Origin: Verrucomicrobia subdivision 6 bacterium
GTDB lineage: Bacteria; Verrucomicrobiota; Verrucomicrobiia; Methylacidiphilales; Verrucolacustridaceae
NCBI GenBank assembly: GCA_947442065.1
Contig: CANEUY010000003.1
Coordinates: 1 to 45,911 of the forward strand
DNA: 45,911 bases
Direction: 5' to 3'
In this document: positions 35,111-44,786 of the stretch, piece after piece
Layout: each line of letters opens with the position of its first letter
Numbering within the stretch: position 1 is the first letter of the stretch
The notes under the pieces: model-generated
The model's input: the letters and a program-made list of their open reading frames with translations, nothing else
Databases searched by the model: none
Told to the model about the DNA's origin: nothing
Translations under genes and position numbers: made by a program

Positions 35111-35827
35111 TTATTCGTCTGACCCGGCTGCCACTTCAGTGACCGCAATCGGAATTCCGGGTGAAAAAGTCGCGGAAAGGACGCAATTTTTAAGATACTT
35201 TCCCTTGGCTCCTGCCGGACGGGCGCGGGAAACCGATTCAATTACGGCGTTCACATTCTCGCCGAGAGCCTTAGGCTCAAAATTCAATTTGCCACAGCTC
35301 ACATGGAGGTTGGACCCTTTGTCGATCTTGAACTCCACCCGACCGGCCTGACATTCCTTCACGGCCTTTGCGGTATCTTCCGTCACCGTGCCTGTCTTGG
35401 GGTTGGGCATCAACCCGCGGGGTCCAAGAACCTTTCCAAGTTTACGCACCTCGATCATCGCATCCGGTGTCGCAACAGCCACGTCAAAGTCAGCCCACCC
35501 CTCTGTCACCTTTTTGATTAAATCTGCATAGCCGACGGCAACTGCTCCCGCCGCTTTGGCCGCTTCAGCTGCCCCACCCTGGGCAAACACAATGACCCGA
35601 ACATTTTTGCCTGAGCCATGAGGAAGACTGACCGTTCCCCGGACGACCTGATCGCTCTGCTTGGGGTCCACGCCAAGATTGAAGGAAAGATCAACACTCG
35701 GATTCCCCTTGCTCTTGCCGGCGGGCATTTTCTTCAAAATCGAGACTGCATCCGTCACGCTGTAACGCTTTTTGGGCTCCAGTAATTTACTGGCTTCGCT
35801 GTAACGACGACTGGGTTTTTTGGCCAT
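35111..35827 (-). CDS. rplA: 50S ribosomal protein L1
   Basis: A 238-residue E-site stalk protein: 'RYSVTDAVSILKKM', 'VDLSFNLGVDPKQSDQVVRG', 'TVSLPHGSGKNVRVIVFAQG', 'KLGKVLGPRGLMPNPKTGTV' and 'GRVEFKIDKGSNLHVSCGKL'. L1 is the autorepressor of the L11 operon in E. coli by binding the rplK leader; no site was assessed here. Follows rplK by 12 nt. Confidence 0.98.
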   Translation of the reverse strand: MAKKPSRRYSEASKLLEPKKRYSVTDAVSILKKMPAGKSKGNPSVDLSFNLGVDPKQSDQVVRGTVSLPHGSGKNVRVIVFAQGGAAEAAKAAGAVAVGYADLIKKVTEGWADFDVAVATPDAMIEVRKLGKVLGPRGLMPNPKTGTVTEDTAKAVKECQAGRVEFKIDKGSNLHVSCGKLNFEPKALGENVNAVIESVSRARPAGAKGKYLKNCVLSATFSPGIPIAVTEVAAGSDE

Positions 35828-35839
35828 GATCAGTCTCCT

Positions 35840-36265
35840 TTAGTCGGCGATCTCGAGGCCCATCTGACGGGCTGTACCGGCAATGGTCCGGAATGCAGCT
35901 TCATCCGATGCGGCATTCAGATCGTTCCTCTTAATTTTCACGATATCCATGATCTGCTTTTTCGTTACCTTGCCGACCTTGACCCGGTTGGGTTCTTTAG
36001 ATCCCGATGCAAGGTTGGCGGCTTTTTTCAGCAAAACCGAAGCCGGAGGGGACTTGGTGATGAACGTAAAGCTTTTGTCCTTATAAACGGTGATGACGAC
36101 TGGGAAAATATTCCCCGCTTCTTTGGCCGTCCGGGCATTGAACTCTTTGCAAAAAGCCATGATGTTGACCCCTTGCTGTCCAAGAGCTGGTCCGACGGGA
36201 GGAGCAGGATTCGCCGCACCAGCGGGAATCTGCAAACGGATGATGCCTGTGATTTCTTTTGCCAT
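35840..36265 (-). CDS. rplK: 50S ribosomal protein L11
   Basis: A 141-residue GTPase-centre protein: '[20 protein letters not shown]', '[20 protein letters not shown]' and the RNA-binding domain 'KTPPAS'-like '[20 protein letters not shown]' with '[18 protein letters not shown]'. Prolines of the thiostrepton region ('[16 protein letters not shown]') are conserved. Follows nusG by 9 nt. Confidence 0.98.
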   Translation of the reverse strand: MAKEITGIIRLQIPAGAANPAPPVGPALGQQGVNIMAFCKEFNARTAKEAGNIFPVVITVYKDKSFTFITKSPPASVLLKKAANLASGSKEPNRVKVGKVTKKQIMDIVKIKRNDLNAASDEAAFRTIAGTARQMGLEIAD

Positions 36266-36274
36266 AAAAATTCC

Positions 36275-36853
36275 TTATGTCTTCTCCACTTGCCAATATT
36301 CAAGTTCCACAGGAGTGGAACGTCCGAAGATAGAGACAGCAACGCGCACACGGCCCCGTTCCGTATCCACTTCTTCAACGACCCCTTCCTGATTTTGGAA
36401 CGGTCCGTCACCCACCTTGACCCGGTCACCAACAGCAAAAATCACCTTGGGGGTAATCTTCTCCTCTTTTTCCCGGATTTGGCTGAGCATTCCCTCGACT
36501 TCGGCAGGACGCATCGGGGTCGGGCGATCACCATCGGCGAAACCCAACACTCCGGGAGTTTCCTTTACAAAATACCAAGGCCTCTCATGCAACTTTTTTT
36601 CCGCGTCGTAGAGGGCCATTTTGATAAATACATAACCGGGATAAAGTTTCCGCTCCGTTTCAACCTTTTTACCCCGCTTGATTTCCGAAATACGTTCCGT
36701 CGGGATGATCACCTCATGCACCACATCGCCGAGTTCTTCGGATTTGATACGGTTCATCATGTAGCGCTTCACGTTGGTCTCCTGCCCGGAGAGAACGTGC
36801 ACGGCAAACCACATGGCTTCCGAGGGGGTGGTGGCAACTTCAGTCATGACCAT
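36275..36853 (-). CDS. nusG: transcription termination/antitermination factor NusG
   Basis: A 192-residue protein with the NGN domain ('WFAVHVLSGQETNVKRYMMN', 'LYPGYVFIKMALYDAEKKLH', 'VKETPGVLGFADGDRPTPMR') and a C-terminal KOW domain ('AVGDRVKVGDGPFQNQEGVV'). It binds beta' and rpoB clamps and links polymerase to S10 or Rho. The first ATG at 36851-36853 shares one base with the secE stop (TAATG); a second ATG lies two codons on. Position between secE and rplK is canonical. Confidence 0.98.
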   Translation of the reverse strand: MVMTEVATTPSEAMWFAVHVLSGQETNVKRYMMNRIKSEELGDVVHEVIIPTERISEIKRGKKVETERKLYPGYVFIKMALYDAEKKLHERPWYFVKETPGVLGFADGDRPTPMRPAEVEGMLSQIREKEEKITPKVIFAVGDRVKVGDGPFQNQEGVVEEVDTERGRVRVAVSIFGRSTPVELEYWQVEKT

Positions 36854-37155
36854 TAAAACCTCACCAGCCAGCCGACAACTCGGCTGATCAAAAAATCAAA
36901 TCCAGAAGTGTAAGCGGCCAACACCAAGGTGGTGAGGGCAACGACCGTGGTGCTGTCGATCAGTTCCCGGTAGCGACGGACTCCGGTTTCAGTCGGATCC
37001 CATGGCCAGGAACACTTCACCAATTCGGCATGCACTTCACCAACGAACTTGGTGATCAGAGAACGGTAACGGAAAAGCAATACGACAGCCACGAGGGAGA
37101 TTAATCCCACGGCCATTGTCCCCATCCAACTTCCTCCGATTTTCCAAGATTCCAT
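36853..37155 (-). CDS. secE: protein translocase subunit SecE
   Basis: A 100-residue SecE with two hydrophobic segments: 'MGTMAVGLISLVAVVLLF' and the conserved C-terminal helix 'TTVVALTTLVLAAYTSGFDF'. Between them is the conserved cytoplasmic amphipathic region 'VGEVHAELVKCSWPWDPT'. It clamps SecY. I chose the ATG at 37153-37155, with GGAG and AAGAG upstream; a TTG nine bases further up is possible. tRNA-Trp lies just upstream, the frequent tuf-trnW-secE-nusG order. Confidence 0.92.
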   Translation of the reverse strand: MESWKIGGSWMGTMAVGLISLVAVVLLFRYRSLITKFVGEVHAELVKCSWPWDPTETGVRRYRELIDSTTVVALTTLVLAAYTSGFDFLISRVVGWLVRF

Positions 37156-37190
37156 ATGTTCCAAACTCTTCTTTCTCCTGGCTTCAGGTG

Positions 37191-37263
37191 CAGGGCAGGA
37201 GGGACTCGAACCCCCAACCGACGGTTTTGGAGACCGCTACTCTACCAATTGAGCTACTGCCCT
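37191..37263 (-). tRNA. tRNA-Trp (anticodon CCA)
   Basis: A cloverleaf on the minus strand. The acceptor AGGGCAG/CTGCCCT is perfectly paired and the discriminator is G, as expected for Trp. The D-arm is TAGCTCAATTGGTAGAGTA. The anticodon arm GCGGT-CTCCAAA-ACCGT carries anticodon CCA. The T-arm is TTGGGGGTTCGAGTCCCTC with one mismatch-tolerant pair. CCA is not encoded. Located between tuf and secE and expected to be processed from their transcript. Confidence 0.96.
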
Positions 37264-37283
37264 CCTCTTCCGTCCGGTTGGTG

Positions 37284-37308
37284 GGGTCTCGCTCATGGAG
37301 CGAGACCC
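37284..37308 (-). other. 11-bp perfect hairpin between tuf and tRNA-Trp
   Basis: GGGTCTCGCTC and GAGCGAGACCC pair perfectly around a 3-nt loop, 26 nt after the tuf stop and 20 nt before tRNA-Trp. No T-run follows on the minus strand, so a processing site, mRNA 3'-end protector or partial attenuator is likelier than an intrinsic terminator. Confidence 0.6.
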
Positions 37309-37334
37309 TTCCCTCCCGTTTTGTTCGTTGGCGG

Positions 37335-38528
37335 TTAGGCCACGATTTCGGTGACGCGCCCGGCGCCAACCGTTTTTCCACCTTCACGGATGGCGAAGCG
37401 GATCTGCTTCTCCATGGCGATCGGGGTGATCAGCTCGACTTCGATGTCGACATTGTCTCCGGGCATGACCATTTCCACGCCCGCTTTCAGGGTCACCACG
37501 CCCGTCACGTCCGTTGTGCGGAAGTAGAACTGGGGGCGATACCCGTTGAAGAAAGGAGTATGACGGCCGCCTTCGTCCTTGCTCAGAACGTAAACGGTGG
37601 CCTTGAACTTGGTGTGGGGCTTGATCGTGCCGGGTTTGGCGATGACCTGTCCGCGTTCCACATCTTCCTTTTTGGTTCCACGAAGGAGGAGTCCAACGTT
37701 GTCCCCTGCTTCTGCGGTATCGAGGAGCTTGCGGAACATTTCCACGTCGGTGACAACCGTTTTGGCCGTCGGCTTGATCCCGACGATTTCCACTTCTTCC
37801 ATCTTCTTGAGGATGCCACGCTCGACTCGGCCGGTGACAACGGTTCCACGACCTTCAATGTTGAACACGTCTTCGACAGGCATGAGGAACGGCTGATCCT
37901 TCGGACGATCCGGGATCGGGATATAACTATCCACGGCATCCATGAGTTCCATGATGCATTTGGCGGCATCGCTCTTGGGGTCGCCGGATTCAAGGGCCTT
38001 GAGGGCGCTCCCCTTGATGATGGGGATCTTGTCTCCAGGGAATTCATATTTGCTGAGAAGTTCGCGGACTTCTACTTCAACGAGATCCAGGAGGTCCTTG
38101 TCGTCCACCATGTCCACCTTGTTCAGGAAGACCACGAGGGCAGGCACGCCGACCTGACGGGCGAGGAGGATGTGTTCCCGGGTCTGGGGCATCGGACCGT
38201 CGGCCGCGCTAACCACCAGGATCGCACCGTCCATCTGGGCGGCTCCAGTGATCATGTTCTTCACATAGTCCGCGTGTCCGGGACAGTCGACGTGGGCGTA
38301 ATGCCGATTGGCTGTGGCGTATTCAACGTGCGAGGTATTGATCGTGATTCCACGTTCTTTTTCTTCGGGCGCATTGTCGATTTGATCGTATGCGCGGGCC
38401 TCTGCCAGACCGCTTTTTGAAAGGATCGTGGTGATTGCTGCGGTGAGCGTGGTTTTCCCGTGATCGACGTGGCCGATGGTGCCGATGTTGACGTGGGGTT
38501 TGGAACGATTGAATGCCTCTTTCGCCAT
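37335..38528 (-). CDS. tuf: elongation factor Tu
   Basis: A 397-residue GTPase that delivers aminoacyl-tRNA. G1 is 'GHVDHGKTT' (residues 19-27), switch I '[19 protein letters not shown]', G3 '[19 protein letters not shown]', G4 'NKVDMVDD', G5 'GSALKAL'. Domains II and III follow with '[18 protein letters not shown]' and '[19 protein letters not shown]'. 'LEV/LAFDYGQ'-type kirromycin positions were not checked. The only tuf in the window; no second copy follows fusA. Flanked by tRNA-Thr and tRNA-Trp. Confidence 0.99.
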   Translation of the reverse strand: MAKEAFNRSKPHVNIGTIGHVDHGKTTLTAAITTILSKSGLAEARAYDQIDNAPEEKERGITINTSHVEYATANRHYAHVDCPGHADYVKNMITGAAQMDGAILVVSAADGPMPQTREHILLARQVGVPALVVFLNKVDMVDDKDLLDLVEVEVRELLSKYEFPGDKIPIIKGSALKALESGDPKSDAAKCIMELMDAVDSYIPIPDRPKDQPFLMPVEDVFNIEGRGTVVTGRVERGILKKMEEVEIVGIKPTAKTVVTDVEMFRKLLDTAEAGDNVGLLLRGTKKEDVERGQVIAKPGTIKPHTKFKATVYVLSKDEGGRHTPFFNGYRPQFYFRTTDVTGVVTLKAGVEMVMPGDNVDIEVELITPIAMEKQIRFAIREGGKTVGAGRVTEIVA

Positions 38529-38624
38529 AAATTCTTATCTCCTTGCCTTGCGGTTTCAGATCTCCTCATTCGCCGGATCGGAACCCCGTCATCAGTGTCC
38601 CCGCTCGGGGTTTCACCGCGACAG

Positions 38625-38697
<73 letters not shown>

Positions 38698-38807
38698 GAG
38701 ATGGAATCCAAAGATTCCGGAATTCGCCCGGCGTTTTCCCCGTCGGCACAAAATCTGCTACAAAACCTTGCGACTCGAACAGAATTTTGACCTAGAGGGA
38801 AACGATA

Positions 38808-38866
38808 AGCATGCCCGATGGCGAACCCCCGTGTCAACACCGTCTTGCAAAAAAAATATTTTTTTC
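38808..38866 (-). promoter_or_regulatory. putative promoter with UP-like element for the tRNA-Thr/tuf unit
   Basis: On the minus strand a perfect TTGACA (38837-38832) is followed after 18 bases by CATGCT (38813-38808), a 3/6 -10 match. Immediately upstream of the -35 is an A/T tract (GAAAAAAATATTTTTTTTG, 38848-38866) placed like an UP element. It lies between the FHA gene stop and tRNA-Thr, the natural entry to the 31-kb block. The -10 is weak, so the exact start is uncertain. Confidence 0.5.
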
Positions 38867-38869
38867 GAA

Positions 38870-39364
38870 CTAAGTAAACAACATGCGAAAAAGGTAAAAT
38901 CCAATCCCCAAAAGAGCCACCACTGCGCCGATGTACAAAAGCCATGTCGGATCCCCTCCCCCACCTTTCTTCTTGATGGGGGACAAGTTACGAAAGTTTT
39001 CAGGAACTCCAAGGTCCACTCCCATCTCCATTTGAAAGACCGCCCCAACCATGGGTAGGGCCAAGGCCGCCCGGGGGACTGCTCCCTCATAACGAAAAGG
39101 AATCTGCCCAAACTGCAACCGATCCCGATCCTGCAACAACGCATCGGTCACTTTTTCATCATTCACGCGGGTACCGTTGGTTGATTCCAAATCCCTGACC
39201 CGATACTCCTGCCCCTCAAGAACCAATTCGGCATGGCGTGACGAAATGCTTCCATGCACGATCTGAACATCGTTCCCATCGATCCGTCCGACCGCCATTC
39301 GCGGGCCGACCAACTCGATGGTCAGCTGGGGGATTTCTTTGCTTTCGGAAACAATCTTCGGCAT
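38870..39364 (-). CDS. FHA-domain protein with C-terminal transmembrane helix
   Basis: A 164-residue protein. Residues about 10-95 form a forkhead-associated phosphothreonine-binding domain. The signature residues are present: 'VGRIDGND' (GR motif), 'GSISSRHAELV' (SxxH), and 'DLESTNGTRVN' (the N-G pair). After a Gly/Lys-rich linker there is one hydrophobic helix (about 141-161) and a short tail. The FHA domain is thus probably cytosolic and membrane-tethered. It lies 9 nt after carA at the end of the pyr operon, with no obvious functional link to pyrimidine synthesis. No kinase or phosphatase gene is nearby. Confidence 0.85.
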   Translation of the reverse strand: MPKIVSESKEIPQLTIELVGPRMAVGRIDGNDVQIVHGSISSRHAELVLEGQEYRVRDLESTNGTRVNDEKVTDALLQDRDRLQFGQIPFRYEGAVPRAALALPMVGAVFQMEMGVDLGVPENFRNLSPIKKKGGGGDPTWLLYIGAVVALLGIGFYLFRMLFT

Positions 39365-39373
39365 GGAAAATTT

Positions 39374-40513
39374 CTATCCATTCTTGCTGCTTGCGTCCAG
39401 CAACTCGGAGAACTGCCGGAAAAAATAGGATGCATCATGCGGCCCGGGGGCGGCCTCCGGATGATATTGCACGGAAAAAGCCCCGCCGGCGGAAAGCTGG
39501 ATCCCTTCGCAGGTGCCGTCATTCAGGTTGAAGTGCGTCACCTCCACCTTCCCCTTGGGCAAAGAATCCGGATCGACCGCATACCCGTGATTCTGGCTCG
39601 TGATGGAAACTCGCCCGGTACGAACATCCTTCACCGGCTGATTCCCCCCCCGATGACCAAATTTCAGTTTAAAGGTCTTCCCTCCGAGGGCATGGGCCAG
39701 CATCTGATGCCCAAGGCAGATTCCGAAAATGGGCTTCTTTCCCAATAAATCCCGCACGGTCTGATGAACATAGGTGGGGACGGCCGGGTCACCCGGCCCA
39801 TTCGAAAGAAAAATCCCGTCGACCTTCGCCTTCAGGATCTCCTCCGCCTTGGTTTGAGCCGGAAAAATGACCGGCTGAATCCCCTCCGCCCTCAATAAGC
39901 GCAAAATATTCCTTTTCATGCCGCAGTCGATCGCCGCGACACGATGCCTCACTGGCGGAAGCTTTTTTTTCTCCCCTCCCAATTTTCCGGGAAAATCGAT
40001 CCCTTCGGGATCCCATTCGAATGATCGCTTACAGGTCACTTCGGCCACGTAATCCTTCGCCCCCAAGCCCGGCCACTCCTTCGCCTTTTTGACCGCCTCG
40101 TCCGCCGAAATTCCGTTCGTGGCCAAAACCCCCTTCATGGCCCCCTTCGTCCTCAATCTCCGGGTCAAGGCCCGGGTGTCCACCCCTTCCAACGCCGGCA
40201 CTTTGTGTCTCTTCAAATAAACATCCAGGCTCTCCCTTTCCCGCCAATTGCTCGACCTCCGGGAAAGCCGCCGGACCAGCAAACCTGCGACCTGCGGCCG
40301 ATCCGACTCTTCATCTTCCGGATTGATTCCCGTGTTACCAATCTCAGGACAGGTCAACGCCACGACCTGCCCCCGGTAGCTCGGATCGGTCAAAATCTCC
40401 TCGTAACCCGTCATCGATGTGTTGAAGCACATTTCCGCCACCACCCACCCCTCGTGGCCAAAACCCCGTCCTTTTAGAATCGTTCCGTCCTCTAGGGCAA
40501 TAAATCCTTCCAT
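39374..40513 (-). CDS. carA: carbamoyl-phosphate synthase small (glutaminase) subunit
   Basis: A 379-residue subunit that releases ammonia from glutamine for the CarB synthetase. The N-terminal domain has 'NTSMTGYEEILTDPSYRGQV' and 'GVDTRALTRRLRTKGAMKGV'. The class-I glutaminase domain has the nucleophile Cys266 in 'FGICLGHQMLAHALGG' and the His351/Glu353 pair in 'YHPEAAPGPHD'. I chose the ATG at 40511-40513, because 'MEGFIALEDGT' matches the family start; longer in-frame openings overlap pyrC. No Shine-Dalgarno is visible. carB is not in the window. It is the first step feeding pyrB and pyrC upstream in the same operon. Confidence 0.96.
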   Translation of the reverse strand: MEGFIALEDGTILKGRGFGHEGWVVAEMCFNTSMTGYEEILTDPSYRGQVVALTCPEIGNTGINPEDEESDRPQVAGLLVRRLSRRSSNWRERESLDVYLKRHKVPALEGVDTRALTRRLRTKGAMKGVLATNGISADEAVKKAKEWPGLGAKDYVAEVTCKRSFEWDPEGIDFPGKLGGEKKKLPPVRHRVAAIDCGMKRNILRLLRAEGIQPVIFPAQTKAEEILKAKVDGIFLSNGPGDPAVPTYVHQTVRDLLGKKPIFGICLGHQMLAHALGGKTFKLKFGHRGGNQPVKDVRTGRVSITSQNHGYAVDPDSLPKGKVEVTHFNLNDGTCEGIQLSAGGAFSVQYHPEAAPGPHDASYFFRQFSELLDASSKNG

Positions 40514-40526
40514 CTTGTTCGAAACT

Positions 40527-41812
40527 TTATGACCGCCCCGCCCGTCCGTCGAGGTCATGCCGAATTTTTCCGTCCACAATTGTCAATACCGCCCGCCCCC
40601 TCAATTCCCGCCCCTCGAAAGGAGTATTTCTCCCCTTACTCGCAAATTCCGTCTTTCTGACTGTCCATTTCCTTTCCAAATCCATCACCGTCACGTCCGC
40701 CAAGGCTCCTGTCGCCAAAGTCCCCCGCCCCAGCTTGAAGTACTCAGAAGGAAATGAACTCATCTTCACCACCATTTCCCGCAAGGGAATCAGCCCGCTG
40801 TGCACCAGTTCTGTCAGATAGATGCCCAGAGCTGTCTCCAACCCCACCACTCCGAACGGAGCCTCGTCAAACTCCACCTCTTTTTCATAACTGCAGTGAG
40901 GTGCATGATCTGTTGCCAAAAACCGTATCGTCCCGTCCGCCACCCCCTTCTTGACCTCCTCCACATCGGCCCGCGTTCTCAAAGGAGGATTCATCTTAAA
41001 GGAGGTGTCATACCCCTCCACCCGATCCTCCGTGAGGGACAAATGGTGGGGCGAAGCCTCCCCATCAATCGGCACGCCCCTCTTTCTCGCCTCCCGCAGA
41101 ATCCGGATGGATCCGGCTGTGCTCATATGCTGGCAAACGACTCGCGCGCCCGTCATTTCGGCCAAAAGCACATTTCTGGCCACGATCACCTCCTCCGCAA
41201 TTCCCGGCCAAGCCGGCAATCCAAGAATCCTGGACCACTTTCCTTCATTCATTACCCCGCCGGCCGAAAGCGACTTGTCCTCGCAATGATCCAGCACCGG
41301 CAAATCGAACATCCGGGCATATTCCAGGGCCCTTCTCATCAACTCCGCACTCTGGATGCAGTGGCCGTCATCCGTAATCGCCACTACCCCCGCCTGCCTG
41401 AGGGATCCGATCGGAGCCAACTGCTCCCCTTTTTGCCCAATCGAAATCGTCCCCGTGGGAAAAACATTCGCCACCCCCGTTTCCTTCGCCCTCTGCTTCA
41501 TCCAGGCGATAGTGTTCGATCCGTCCGCCACCGGAGAGGTGTTCGGCATCGCGATCACCGAGGTAAACCCGCCGGCCACCGCCGCAGCCGTCCCCGTGGC
41601 AATCGTCTCCTTCGCCGACTGACCCGGTTCACGCAGATGCACATGCGGATCAATCAAACCCGGCGTGACGACGCATCCTTCGATCTGAATCACGACCGCA
41701 TCTTTCGAAACCTTTCCTTCCGCAATCTTGCCGTCCCGGATCAACAGATCGCCCTTCGCTTCCCGACGCGTCGCCGGATCCACAATCAGGCCTCCCTTGA
41801 GAAGGATCTCGC

Positions 41813-41816
<4 letters not shown>
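40527..41816 (-). CDS. pyrC: dihydroorotase (type I)
   Basis: A 429-residue amidohydrolase closing carbamoyl-aspartate to dihydroorotate. Zinc ligands are recognisable: 'DPHVHLREPG' (His58, His60, residues 56-65), a His in 'VLDHCED', a His in 'VVCQHMSTAGS', and the catalytic Asp in 'FLATDHAPH'. 'GGFTSVIAMPNTSPV' and 'GEASPHHLSLTED' are further family blocks, and the length of about 430 residues fits class I (PyrC/multifunctional type) rather than the E. coli form. 'ATDHAPHCSYEKEVEFDEAP' carries the flexible-loop residues that mark an active enzyme rather than an inactive PyrC'. The ATG overlaps the pyrB stop by 4 nt. Confidence 0.96.
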
Positions 41817-43332
<1,516 letters not shown>

Positions 43333-43344
43333 TCATCTCAACTC

Positions 43345-43587
43345 TTACTGATTCTGTTTTTCCTTGGCGATCTCTTTTTCCCGATTGGCCCGCCATGCCG
43401 ACCGATGTTTGACAATCCAATCCAAAAGACCCTTTTCAAATCCCACGTCGTGGCCCGCCTCTTCGCTTAAGTGCCACTTGTGTTTCAAGATCTCCTCACG
43501 CTCCAACAAAAATTCACGATACAGAGCCGAATTGCGAAAGAGCGCATTCGGGTCGGTCACGGGCTTGGAAGAACCATTCCCATCCAT
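43345..43587 (-). CDS. small conserved-looking hypothetical protein
   Basis: An 80-residue protein I cannot name. It is rich in charged residues and probably helical: 'NSALYREFLLEREEILKHKW', then 'SEEAGHDVGFEKGLLDWIVK' and 'HRSAWRANREKEIAKE'. The 'HKW-x-SEEAGHDVGFE' stretch resembles short proteins I recall from PVC bacteria, but without an assigned function. I chose the ATG at 43585-43587; a TTG 27 bases upstream is possible. No Shine-Dalgarno is visible. It lies 63 nt upstream of pyrR, so it may be the first gene of the pyr transcript. Confidence 0.7.
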   Translation of the reverse strand: MDGNGSSKPVTDPNALFRNSALYREFLLEREEILKHKWHLSEEAGHDVGFEKGLLDWIVKHRSAWRANREKEIAKEKQNQ

Positions 43588-43662
43588 ATTTGTAATTTGA
43601 CGCTTTTGTAACAATCCGCAAGGGGGAATCTTTTCTGAAAGCCAAACGGAAACTGCTTACTT

Positions 43663-44721
43663 TTAGATATTTGGAAATAGTATTTTTAACACGGATTGAC
43701 CGAATTGGAAAAAAACCTTCGAAGACGATGCTTTCGGATTAACCAAAAGCACCGGTTTTCCCTCGTCTCCACATTTTCTCGCCTCAGGATCCAACGGGAT
43801 CTCCCCCAAAAGAGGGACCTTCTGGCGCTCAGCTTCCCTCTTCCCACCACCGGATCCAAAAATCTCGTGTTTTTCTGTTGTCCCCGGCACGAGAAAATAA
43901 CTCATGTTCTCCACCAATCCGAGAATCGTGACATTCACCTTTCGGAACATCGCAATCGCCTTCCTTGCATCCACCAACGCCACCTCCTGGGGAGTCGTTA
44001 CAATCACGGCACCGTCCAACGCGACTGTCTGGACAATCGTCAACTGGATATCCCCGGTTCCGGGCGGCAGATCCAACACCAGAACATCCAAATCTCCCCA
44101 TACGACTTGTCTTAAAAACTGCTGCGTAAATCGGGTCACCATAGGTCCCCGCAGGGCTGCCGGACTGTCATCCCCCAGCAACATCCCCATGCTCATCAAC
44201 TTCACTCCGTGACATTCGGCCGGAACGATCCGCTCTGTCCCCTCCTCCACCCTCACCCCCTCGCGACACCCCAACATCAGTGCCTGACTTGGTCCGTACA
44301 AGTCGCAATCACACAGCCCGACCTTCAGCCCGCTTTGGGCCAGCCCCACCGCCAAATTGGCTGCGACTGTCGACTTGCCCACCCCCCCCTTCCCACTGGC
44401 GACAGCCACGATCTTTTTCACACCCTCGATCCCCTGAGGCCCGGTGGTAGCGGTCGCTTGCGGTGGCGTCACTTCTGTCTCGATAGTCACGCTCTTCACG
44501 GGGGCATAATTTTTCAACGCATCCCGGATCTCCTTGCCCAGCTTTTCAGGAATCGCCGGGTCGGGGGTGGTGAGCTTCAGCTTCAATTTTAAATCCGTCC
44601 CTTCCATGTCCATGTCCTGGACCAAACCAAATGAAACAATATCCCGACTAAATCCCGGATACTTCACCCCGCGAAGACGCTGAACTACCTCCTCGCGCCA
44701 ATCCTGCTTCACCTCACTCAT
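43663..44721 (-). CDS. Mrp/ApbC-type P-loop ATPase (iron-sulfur carrier family), CxxC-less
   Basis: A 352-residue protein with an N-terminal DUF59/MIP18-like domain (about residues 8-85) and a MinD-type P-loop domain. The deviant Walker A is 'SGKGGVGKST' (109-118), with 'CDCDLYGPSQALML' and 'DLDVLVLDLPPGTGDIQLTI' (Walker B/Mrp signature). 'GLVENMSYFLVPGTTEKHEI' matches the region where Fe-S carrier members carry a CxxC after 'ENMSYF'. Here those positions are Val-Pro-Gly-Thr with no cysteines, so a bridging [4Fe-4S] cluster as in ApbC/Nbp35 cannot form in that way. Other cysteines exist but not in a CxxC. Start at ATG 44719-44721 ('MSEVKQDW'). The gene lies 65 nt after a NifS-like gene. Confidence 0.9.
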   Translation of the reverse strand: MSEVKQDWREEVVQRLRGVKYPGFSRDIVSFGLVQDMDMEGTDLKLKLKLTTPDPAIPEKLGKEIRDALKNYAPVKSVTIETEVTPPQATATTGPQGIEGVKKIVAVASGKGGVGKSTVAANLAVGLAQSGLKVGLCDCDLYGPSQALMLGCREGVRVEEGTERIVPAECHGVKLMSMGMLLGDDSPAALRGPMVTRFTQQFLRQVVWGDLDVLVLDLPPGTGDIQLTIVQTVALDGAVIVTTPQEVALVDARKAIAMFRKVNVTILGLVENMSYFLVPGTTEKHEIFGSGGGKREAERQKVPLLGEIPLDPEARKCGDEGKPVLLVNPKASSSKVFFQFGQSVLKILFPNI

Positions 44722-44786
44722 CTGCGCATCATGACACAAACCCTCTTGCGATCAAATTTAGGCAGCGAGCCCAAAAAGGATCCCAA

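Noticed and set aside
37116-38420. 434-residue open frame on the plus strand across tuf and tRNA-Trp
   Set aside because: Antisense of tuf, and it runs through a tRNA gene, so it cannot be a real protein gene.
43588-43662. Promoter for the small gene upstream of pyrR
   Set aside because: TTGCGG and TTACAA-like boxes exist, but no pair has 16-18 base spacing with good matches. I could not support a call.
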